A stretch of 64,000 nt of DNA, from positions 1 through 64,000 of the forward strand of contig NW_023501045.1 of the NCBI RefSeq assembly GCF_014066305.1, written 5' to 3'. The notes below the pieces were generated by a model. That model had not been told where the DNA came from, searched no databases, and saw nothing but the letters and a program-made list of their open reading frames with translations. Positions within the stretch are counted from its first letter, which is position 1. Every line of letters begins with the position of its first letter. Positions 53,000-64,000 of this stretch are shown in pieces. This DNA comes from Letharia columbiana (Eukaryota; Ascomycota; Lecanoromycetes; Lecanorales; Parmeliaceae). The position numbers were made by a program, and so were the translations under genes.

Positions 53000-55300
53000 A
53001 AATTAAAATTAAAGATTACTTATTAATATCTTATATACTTTATTAAAAAATATTTATTAATATTATTAATAAATCTTATAATAAATAGAAAGAGAAAGAT
53101 TAAAAGAGTAGCGATAGATATATTTATAAAAAAGATTAAAATTAAAATTAAATTAAATAAAAGAAGAAAAAAAAAATAAAGTAGAAATTAAAATAAGATA
53201 ATATTTTAAAATTACGCTATTAAGTAATTAATTATAAATACGCTAATAGAGATTATATATTAATAAAGATTTAATAATTAATAACTTAATAAAGAAGAAT
53301 AATATCTTAATATATAATATTTTTAATTCGCTTTTTATTAATATTAAGAAGTTTAAATCTATTTATATAATCTTTATTATCTTAGTATTAAATATATTTA
53401 AAAATCTAGATAAAGATATTTAAAGCTTTATTTTATAATAAGATATAATAAGATAGAAATTTAATAATATTATATAATTATATCTATAGTAATATTATAT
53501 ATAAAGAAAGTATATATAAATAAAAATTTAAATAAGAATATTTAAAGCTTTATTCTATAATAAAATATAATAAAATAAGAATTTAATAATATTATATAAT
53601 TATATCTATAATAATATTATATATAAAGAAATTATTAATACTATCTATAATCTATTATATAATATATAATAAAATATTATTAATCTCTAATATTTATTAT
53701 TTAAATTCTTTTTATTTTAATATCTATTATTTAAATTCTCTTTCTCTCTCTTATTTAATATCTATTATTAAAATTCTTTTCGTCGTTTTATAAAATTAAT
53801 AATTCTCTAATAAAAAGTTAAGCTTAAACTTTTTCTTTAACTTTTTATATACTTAATAAATAATTATACTTAGATTTAAATTAAATAATATCGCTTTTAT
53901 TTATATAAATATTTAAAAGATTAAGCGTTTTATAAATTTATTATATATAATAATAATATTATTATTTTATCTTTAATATAAGCAAAAATAATTAGAGTTT
54001 TTAAATTTAAAAATCTTGATTTATTAATAGCTAATAACTTCGCTAAAAATCTTATTATTATTAATATAGTAAATATTTATATTATTAAATATAATTTCTT
54101 TAATATATTTTCTTTTATATTTAAAGAGAATCTTTTAAGAGAGTTTAAATTATAGCGTATTAAATTTATAATTTAATATAAAATATAATAATAAATAATT
54201 AAGAATAACTATAATATAAACTATTTAAATATTTTTATTATATTATTTTTATAATCTATTATCTTTATTAAATTATAATTAAAAGAGTTTTTTAATATAA
54301 GTTATTTAAGTTTAAGATTAAGAGCTTAAAGTAAGATCGAAGTATTAAAAATAACGAGTTAATCTAGATTCGAGTACTATAAAAAAATAAATTAAATATT
54401 ACTATCTTAACTTCTACATTTAAGATATATTATAATATTCTTCGAGTAAGATATTAAAAAAAATATTTATTTATATATAATTGTCTCTATACTTTATTTT
54501 AGAAATTTTTAAATAATAATAAATTAGATTAATTAAAGTATTTCTAATATAGTTTAAATCGTATTATATAATATTATATTAGAATTAAATAATTATAATC
54601 TTTATTTAATAAATTAAAGAATATAATTTTATTAATTAACGCGTTTTAATAAGCGCTATTTAATTATAATTACTTAATCTAATATATATTAAATATTTAA
54701 AAATAAAATAAATATTTAACGCGTAGATATTTATATCTTAAAAGAATATCGTATTAAATATCGATAAGACTAAACTTACGCTTTCTATATATATTAAATA
54801 TATATTAAAATTAAATAAGATCTAATTAAAAAGAACTTAAATATACTTTATATTATTTTTAAAAATTAAAAAGTTTATTATACTTTTAATTATAAGAGAA
54901 GAGATATAATTAAATATCTTCTAATAGTAATAGAGATAGATTATATTTAATTAAGATCTTAGCTATATTAATATCTTAAAAATAATAAAATTATATATTT
55001 TATCTTTATTAAATTTAAGAATATTATTTAATAATAATTTATAATACTATATTTTTCTAGAATTATTAATTATATATTATAAAATAAGAGCGAGAATTAT
55101 TAATATAGAATATATAAAAATATATATTATTATTAAATAGCGATTATAATTATTTTAAATTTTAAGATATTAAAAGATATAGCGTAATTATTATTAAATA
55201 TTAAATCTTAATTAATTAAGACTTAATAAAAGATTAAATAATATAATTAAAATCTTTAATATTATAATATAAAATAAGCTTAATATACTTTCTAATTATT
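53000..55300. repeat. V1: first copy of a diverged 2-3 kb repeat
   Basis: Shared blocks with V2 include ttattaatatcttatatact (53031 and 56039), tattataatattctt (about 54429 and 57310), and aatatcttaaaaataataaa (about 54973 and 57881). The offset varies from 3.0 to 2.9 kb because of indels and the 122-bp and 133-bp duplications. Frames are closed by stops, so the nature of V is unknown. Confidence 0.6.
53397..53640. repeat. Tandem duplication, 2 x about 122 bp, in V1
   Basis: taaagcttta occurs at 53421 and 53543, and the flanking aatttaataatattatataa and atctataRtaatattatata blocks repeat with the same spacing. Confidence 0.88.
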
Positions 55301-56010
55301 AATAGTAATTATTCTTTTCTAATTATAGAGATTAAAAAACTTTAATAGAATTTAAGTTATTTTTCGCTATTAATTATTTATAGAGTTATTATTAACTTAA
55401 TAATAATTAAATACGCGAATTAGCTAAATCGCGAGTACTCGTATTTAAAAAGTATACTTTATTCTTAATTCTCTTAATATTATATATTATTTATTAAAAG
55501 AATTATAAATATATATATTTTAAAGAGCTTTATAATTATATTATTTAGATATATTATTAAAAAGATAATAATAGATATTAATAAAGATTTAATAAAGATA
55601 AATAAGAATTTAATAAAGATAAATAAGATTAAATTTAATAATATAGATTTAACTATAACGCTACGCTTTTAGAGATAAAGATATATTAATTCTTATTACT
55701 TATTTATAGATAAGAATATAAATTAAGATAAAATTTTATATAAGCGCGATTATTAGCTATAACTAAAGATATATTAACTTAAAGATTTATAAATAAAGAT
55801 TTATATTAATAATATCTTTCTAATATTTATTAATAGTTTAAAAATCTTTATTTAAGATTAATCTAATCTTAATTAAAGTAATTTAATTTAATTATTAATA
55901 TCTATATAGCGGAGAATAATATATTTAAATTTAAGATACTTAACGATTAATTAATAAAGTTAATATTTTCTTTATTTATTAAGAAATCTAGTAAACTAAA
56001 AAAAGCTTAT
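55300..56010. other. Spacer between V1 and V2, nothing recognised
   Basis: About 700 bp of RIP-like DNA. It has a short local repeat near 55560-55630 (taataaagataaataaga twice) and no supported gene or element end. Confidence 0.4.
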
Positions 56011-58190
56011 CTTTATTAAGAGACTATAAACTATTTATTAATATCTTATATACTTCTTTAAAAGATATTTATTAACGCTATTAATAGGCTCTATAATAAA
56101 TAAAGAGAAAAAGATTAGAAAAGCGATAATAAATAAAACTATAAAAAAGATTTAAGATAGATTAAACTTATTCTATAATATTAAATTATAAATATATTAA
56201 TAAAGATATAATAATCGTAGTTAAGAATATTAATAATAATTTTCTTTAAGTAAATAATAGTCTTAATAAGCGTAATAAGAAAAAGAATAAGAAACTTAAT
56301 AAGAAGATATTAAAAAATTATAAGATAAATATATATAGATAAAAATTAAGAGAGTAAAGTTTTATTTAATAATAAGAAATTATAATTTTAATCTAGTAAT
56401 ATTATATAATAGAGTTAAATATATTACTTTAAGAAACTATTTAATAATAAAGAGTTATTATAATATTTATATAGTAATATATAATATATAAATAAATATT
56501 ATCAAAATTCTAATATCTAATCTCTTTTATATTTATAATATACGCTTAATCTAATTAACTTTTTAATTTACTTTACTTATAGACGAGTTATTATAATATT
56601 TATATTATAATATATAATATATAAATAAATATTATTAAAATCTTAATATCTAATCTCTTTTATATTTATAATATATATTTAATCTAATAAACTTTTTAAT
56701 TTACTTCGCTCGTAAGCGAGGTAAATAAATTAGATTTTAATATATAAAGTATAAATCTAATAGATTATAGTCGCGATAATTATTTACTTTATTTAAAAGC
56801 GTATCTTTATTATAAAAATAGCACTTATTCTTCTTTTAAATCTATTATAAATTTATATATTATTTTTATTATATCTTTAATAAAGTATAAAGTAATTAAC
56901 GTTTATATATCGAATAAGTTTAATTTAGCGATAGTTAATAATCTTCTTACTTATAAATTAAGATTATAAGATAAAAATAATTAGATTATTAAGAATCTCT
57001 ATTTTAGTCTACGTATTAATCTATTTAAGTTTATAGCTTATAATTAAAAATAATAATAATTAATTTAATATAAAGATAAATAATATTAATCGCTATAAAT
57101 AATCTTTATATTTTAATTATTTAAGATTATCGAGATTATTTAATATCTTTATCTTAAAGAAGAGATTTATTTAATTCTTTTAAACTTAAACTTTAATATA
57201 TTTCGCGTTATTATTAATTTTAAAATCGATATAATAAACTCGAAAGAATAAATTATTATTATAAGTTTTTACGATATAGTTAAGATATTAATAATTACTC
57301 TTTTATATTTAAAATATGCTATAATATTCTTTAAAAAGAAGATAAAGAATATAATTATAAGAAGAAAATTACTTTTATACTTATTTAAAGTTATATATAA
57401 ATAATTATAAATTAATTTAATAAGAGTATCTTTAATCTTATTTAGATTATATTATATTAGATCTTATTAAGAATAAATAATAATCGCTCTTATTTAGAAT
57501 ATTAAGTACTTATTATTAAATAGATTTCTCTCCTCTATCGACGATATCTAATTATATTTATTTATATTAATATATATTAGATATTTAAGTATAAGATAAA
57601 TATTTATAATATAGATATTATCTCTTTAAAAGAGTAAAGTATCTAATTTAAACTCTAGATATCTTAACTCTTAAAAGAGATTAAAGATTTATATTAAGTA
57701 TATCTTTATATTTATAAACGTTTAAATTAAAAGATAAATTAAAGTATCTTTATATAAATTATTAAGTTTTATATTCTTATTAATAACTTTAATATAATTA
57801 TATATATTTATAAAATAGCTTTAATAGCGTTATTAAAAGTATAAGAGATAATTTATAATTAATTAAAATGTTAGCTATATAAATATCTTAAAAATAATAA
57901 AATTATATATCTTATTTTTACTAAGTTTAAGAATATTATTTAATAATAATTAATAATATTTAAATTCTCTAAAATCGTTTATTAATTATAAATTATAAAT
58001 TAAGAGCTAGTACTATAGGCGTAGATATATAATTATATATATTATTATTAGATAATAATTAAAATTATTTTAAATCTTAAGATATAAAAAGATATAGCGC
58101 TTATAACGCTTATAGTATAAATTAATAAAAATTAAATTTTAATTAATTAAGAGTTAAAGGCGAGTAAATTTATAATAAAATTATTCTTTA
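56010..58190. repeat. V2: second copy of the diverged repeat
   Basis: It is collinear with V1, in the same orientation. It keeps slightly more G and C (for example aacgctattaataggctct against aatattattaataaatctt in V1). The differences are largely transitions, consistent with uneven RIP of duplicated DNA. Confidence 0.6.
56452..56717. repeat. Tandem duplication, 2 x 133 bp, in V2
   Basis: gagttattataatatttata occurs at 56452 and 56585, and taatatctaatctcttttat repeats with the same spacing. It is not present in V1. Confidence 0.9.
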
Positions 58191-58199
58191 AATATTAAA

Positions 58200-61100
58200 T
58201 ATATTTAAATAGATATAAAGAAAGTTTAAAGAGCGAGTAATTAATAAAAAAAATACGCTTTATAAATCTAGTAATAAATATTTTTTAATTTATAATATCG
58301 CGAAAGCTAATTTAAAATAAACTTCGCGTTATTAATTAATTAGATAATATACTAGCGAAGAATTTAAATTAGTTTAAAGATAGCTTAATAATATAAAATA
58401 ATATAATTATTATATAATTATTAGAATAATAAAACTTTATAAGACTTTTAAATATAATAATATATTTTTATTTAAGATCGATTTTTATAATAATTTAATA
58501 TATATATAATTTAAGATATAAATACGTCTTATAAAATATTTATATCTATATTTATTACTAATCTATTTTTATTATTATTTCTTAATCTTAATAGATTCTA
58601 TATCTCTCTTACACTAACTTTATTATCTTTATTTAAATTTATATTAATCTCTAAATCTTTTATAATAATTAACTTATTATTAATATTCTCTACTTTATAT
58701 TTATCGAGATCTTTATTAGATTTTAATATTCTCTTTAAATTAGAATCGCGATTAAAAGTCTTATCTCGAAAAATCTCTTTAATTTCTTTATTTATAATTA
58801 TAATTAGATTAAATAAAGATTTTATATTTATAATAGTTATTTATTTTAATTAAGCTATTAATAATAATATTAAAATAAATAAATAAATTATTTATATTAT
58901 TTAAAATTTAATTATTTATTTAAGAACTTATATAGAAAAACGATTAATTAAAGAAGAATATATTAATAAATAAGATTATTAGCTTATAATATACTAGCTA
59001 ATTTAAGATAAGAGAGAATTATCTAAAAAGCGAATAATACTCTTTTAAGATATATTATTTATTATAAAGATTAAATTATTATAAATAAATAGATAGCGAG
59101 AATTATAGAGTAAGATTATTCTAGCGAAATTATTATTTTTAAATACTTTATTTATTTATTTATTCTAGATAACGCGAAAGATCTTATATCCCGCTTTTTA
59201 GATATTTTATAATATTTATAATAAATACTAAGTAATATATAAGAGAAATAATAGTTTATATTTTACTATTTATTAATTCTTAGCGATATTCGCTAATCTT
59301 AATTATTTTAAATCTTATCTATAAGCTATTATATACTATTAATTATCTTAAATACTAGATTCTTATATTAATTAACATTAAAGAAAGTATATTTAAAGAT
59401 TAACTAGCGAGATTTAACAATATTCTTTATATTATCTATTATCTTTATATCTTAATATCTATTAAAATTAATTATAATTATATTAAATAAAAATAATTTA
59501 ATTATAATAGATAAATTTAAAATTAAGATTTCTCTTTTAAGAAAGTCTATAGTTTAATAGATATTCTTATTTTTAAAATAGATTATTTATAAAGATAAAT
59601 TTAATAGAAAGTATAATATATAGATAATTACGTTATTAAAGTTAATTAAGATTTATCGTAAGATTATAAAAAATAGCGAGTATAATTTAAACTTTATTAT
59701 TATTATTAATTCTAGCTCTTAATTATTTAATATATCTCGCGATATAAATAAACTCGATAGAGATATAATTAAGAATTTTATTATTTTAAAAGATTATTAT
59801 AATAGAGAAAGCTAATTTATATAAGATAAACTTTTTATAAGATTTAAATAATTAAGAATAGCTATAATAATAATAAACTCTTTTATTAATATTAAAGAAA
59901 ATTTATAAAATTCTTAAATATCTTCTTTATAATATAGTAAATTATAATATAATAAATTATAATATAGTAAATTATAAATCTATAATAAAAAGAGAAATAA
60001 GAGATAAAAGATAAAGAATCTATTCTTTAATTAAGTATAGATATATTAGAAATAAAGTAAAAATAATATAATCTTAATCGTTATAATAGATTAATAGAAA
60101 TTTATAGCGCGAGAGATATAGAAGCTATATTTAGAAATAATTAATTAAAAAAAAGAATATAGATAAGTAAAAAAAAAGTCGATTATTTAAAGGCGAGATA
60201 GAGATAAAATAATAAATATATTAATAAAGATAATTAACTTAATTAATAATTAAATTATATATTTCTATTAAATATTTAAAAGACTAGATATTAATTAATT
60301 ATATAATCTAATAAAATAAATTTAATTATATCTAAAGAAGAAAAGAATATTAAAATATTATTTATTAATAATATAGCTTTTATTAAAGAGTTAATAGCGA
60401 TTATTAAAGAAGTAAATCGAGTTTTTATAATAATAATATTAAACGCATATTAAGAAACTAAATACTATCTTTAAGTAATATCTATTTAATATAAAGTAAT
60501 ATTAGAAATATAAGAAGATATTATAAGATATCGAAATCTTCGATTCTAATATATATAAGCGAATACGAGCTTTAAATCTAATAATCTCTTAAGAATATAG
60601 AATTATAACTCTTATTAAAGTCTATTATCTTTATATAATATAAGACTTTAATATTAAATAAATAACGATAAAAGAGAAAGATATTATTAATAATAATTTA
60701 TATTAAGCTTAAAATAAACTATAGAACTCGATTACGATAAATAAGATCTATTTTATTTTATAAAAAGTATTTATATCTAATATCTTTATTCTCTTATCGA
60801 AGTAAATTTCTAATTAATAGATATCTTTTCTATAGACTTTTATAAATCTATTTTTTTATTATTTATATTAAAAACGTAATAATAACTTTTAAAGCTTAAT
60901 ATAATTAAAAATAAATCTTATAAAGATAATATATTATATTATCTTTAATATTTTAGAGATTATAATATTATATTATAATATTTTTAAATTTATATTAGAT
61001 TTCTTAATTAAAGATTAAAATATTTAATTTTTAAAGATAAAGATCTTAAAGTATAATTAATTAAGCTTATTATAATTAATTATATTAATAAAGATTAAGC

Positions 61101-64000
61101 TAATTATAAATATAGATATTAAGAATATTAAAAGTAAAGATTAACGATAAATTTAAGAGATTAAAAAGAATATAGATATTATTACGTAAAGGCTATTAAA
61201 TCTAATATCGTTAGATAATAATATTATATCTTTAATCTTAAAGATTTAATTATTAAATTAAGATAATATAGATATTACTTTTAATAAGAGTAAAGAAGAA
61301 GAATTATTTTATTTCTTAATTATATTTTAATTATAAGAATAATAAATAATATTTATATAAGATTTATAATTATAAAAGATTATTAAATAGAAGATTAATA
61401 ATATATATATATCTTAAAGAATACTTTCTATATATTTTTTACTTTACTTTTTACTTATATACTTTAAACTATAACTATTTAAGATAAGAGAAAATCGATA
61501 TAAGAGATAACTTAATACTTATAAATAGTACGATTATATAGAAATAATATATATATAAGTAGTTATATAGATATATAGATATATAGATATATAATTAAAT
61601 ATATTTAATATAAGAGTAATTAAGATCTTTCTAAATATATAAATAATTTAAAAAGATTCTTTAGCGCTAGAAAAATTTCTAATATCTAAGCAATATACTT
61701 TAAAGTAAAAATAAAGTTATATATAATATATATAGATATAAATAAAAGAGAGAATAATAATATAATTTTAAAAGAGAATAATTTAAATAAAGAGTTTATT
61801 ATTAATATAGTAATTATATAAATAATACTCGTTATAATTATCTATATTTCTACTATTATATATTATATAATAATAAAATAATTAATTAAATAATTACGAA
61901 CGCTATAATTTTAGAATAAATTTATTAATTTATAATCTCTATAGTTTTTATTATTATAAATAATAGAATATATAATATAAAAGAATAAATAAAAATTATA
62001 TAAAATTTAATTATATAGAAATATGCTATACTTAATATAGAACTATCTTAACGCGAAGATTATCTTAACGCGAATCGATTTTATATCTAAATTCTAAAAC
62101 TTTTAAATATAGCGTATTTTTATATAATTATAATATATAAATTATAAATAAGATTAAATACTTTTTCTATATTCGCGTATATTTTATAAGAAGTATATAT
62201 ATAATAATATATTACGATATATATATTCGCTTTTTCGATCTATCTTTATAACTAATTAATAATATATTTTAAATAATATATATTTATTTAATAATCTTAT
62301 TTCTCGAGAAATATTTATATATTCTTTATATATCTTCGAGTTTAAAGTTCTTCTAATATTCGCTATTTACGCTTTATTATATATTATAAAACTTTAATAC
62401 TATCTTTAAATTACGAAGATATATTCTTTTTCTAAAAGATATAATAAAGATTTTATAATATATTATTAATATTTTAAAGTTAATTTAAGATATTAATATA
62501 ATTAATAATCTATAGTATAGATTAATATTAAATAAAATATAAAAAGTTTATAAATTATATTTAATAGCTTAATTATAAACTATATATAAATATATTAATC
62601 TTCGCTTAATAGACTTTAATAATAGCGTTAATAGCGATATTAATTTTATTAATATTATTAAGATAATTAATTAACTAGCGAATTTAATATATAGATATTA
62701 AAAGTAATAACGAATTCGCGATATTCGATAAAACGTTTATAATATTAATTATAATATATAAAATATTATTAATAAAAGCGTTAATAAGACTATATAAATT
62801 AAGTTATAATAGATATATTATTAATAATTAACTTAATCGCGAAGAATATAAGATTTTTATTTAAAATATATTAGAAAATAAGATTAATTTATTAGATTTT
62901 ATAAGATTAAGACTTAAATCTAGCGCCTTAACGTTATATTAAATAATTATTTATTATTATTTTTAATTTACTCTTTATATCTTAAAAAATTTATATTTAA
63001 ATATTATTATAAATATAGCTTTCTTTAATATTAATAATAAGAAAAAAGAAATTTAATAGATAATATTATAAATTAAATTATTATTAGATATTTATAATCT
63101 TTAACTTTTAAATATAAATAATATTATTTACGCGGCGATAGAATATATATATAATCTTTTTTAATTATTTATAAATATTAATATTTAAAGAAGTTAATAA
63201 TAAATATAAATTAGAATATAAAATTTCGATCGTTAGTTAATATTATAATAAGGGATTTTTCGCGTAATATAAATAAGTATAAAATTATAAGAAAGAGAAG
63301 AATATAAAGAAAGAGAATAATAATAAGATAGAGTAGATAAATAATAAGATATTTATTAGTTACTTTATTAGCGTAGAAGTTATTAATAAATTTAAGATAT
63401 CTTTAAAGATTTTTAATTATCTCGCGAATAAGATAAAGTATTAAAGTAAGTAATTAAGATATAAAAGTAGCGAGAAGTAGAAGAAGAAATAATATAAAAA
63501 GATTATAAGTTTATTAATTAATAAGAGTATATAAAATATAAAGAGAAAGAAGAATATATAGAATATAAAGGGGGAGGAGGATAATAATAAGAACTCGAAT
63601 TCTTATAAGAATAAGAAGAAGAATAAAGCTTTTTAGTAGATCGCTTAAAAGCTAGTATCTCGATATATTAATAAGAAAAAATAAGTACTCTTCTCGAGTA
63701 GCGAGATATTCTTAAAAGAGTCGTTTAAAAAGAAGACTTATATAAATAGCTTTACGCTTTTAATTAAAGTTATAAATATTATAAGTAATATAATAAAATT
63801 ATCTTATAATAAATTAAAGATTAATCTTTCTATAATTATTTATTATTATATAAATCTAGATTAATTATAATTATAGAGAATTTATAAAAGTAATTATCTT
63901 ATTTTATTATATATTATAAAGTTAAATTAAATATATTATATATAATAATAAAATTATCTTATATAGTTTATATGAAAAATAAATAAATAAGACTAATTAT
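58200..64000. other. Unidentified degenerate AT-rich region to the window edge
   Basis: It is RIP-like throughout, with no second copy in the window. Minor arrays are aatatagtaaattat x3 (59931-59975) and atatagat x3.6 (61565-61593). A purine-rich segment at 63270-63660, with gaaagagaag and ggggaggagg runs, could be a relic of a Lys/Glu/Arg-rich coding region, but stops interrupt all frames. No tRNA, rRNA or element terminus is supported. Confidence 0.4.

Noticed and set aside
1..64000. AT-rich protist (Plasmodium or Dictyostelium type) origin
   Set aside because: Those genomes do not lack CA and TG selectively. The transition-only differences between repeat copies point to fungal RIP.

Overview
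The window is one continuous block of very AT-rich DNA with no intact gene that I can support. CA and TG dinucleotides are almost absent, TA is in large excess, and most surviving C and G sit in CG, CT/AG or GC/GA contexts. That is the signature of repeat-induced point mutation (RIP), C-to-T change mainly at CpA, as known in filamentous ascomycetes (Pezizomycotina). I read the window as a transposon graveyard, an AT isochore or subtelomeric/pericentromeric block. Genus cannot be told.

The best-resolved component is a large terminal-inverted-repeat element, here 'X', in three copies: X-A (1-9594, left half outside the window, + orientation), X-B (12541-23977, inverted) and X-C (26983-38978, + orientation). 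Full copies are 11.4 and 12.0 kb. They have inverted repeats of about 205-217 bp whose outer 14 bases read tactagtcgaaaag, and they are flanked by 8-bp target duplications. Each carries a 92-bp tandem array (10, 2 and 5 units) and a 2.1-kb segment duplicated in direct orientation.

X-B and X-C both interrupt one copy of a second repeat, 'Y' (Y1: 11785-12540, 23986-26982, 38987-39585). An uninterrupted copy, Y2 (about 47957-52365), preserves both empty target sites, which fixes the X termini to the base. A third element, 'Z', sits inside X-A (Z1, 3017-5684; its site is empty in X-B and X-C). It recurs inverted and shortened as Z2 (40661-41786), which is itself interrupted by a 584-bp inverted-repeat element with a TA duplication and ends in a 20-A tract. 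Z1 is the least RIPed part of the window: it keeps about 100 TG but only about a dozen CA on the + strand over 1.1 kb, and holds the only stretches that look at all protein-like.

Other regions are 9595-11785 (flank with a 34-bp array), 39586-40660 (nothing recognised), 41807-47956 (unidentified, with dispersed 16-24 bp palindromes), 52370-52960 (nearly G/C-free), 53000-58190 (two diverged copies of a 2-3 kb unit, 'V') and 58200-64000 (unidentified degenerate sequence). The apparent order of events is Y first, then X-B and X-C into Y1, Z into X-A, and the small element into Z2, with RIP acting on everything to different degrees.
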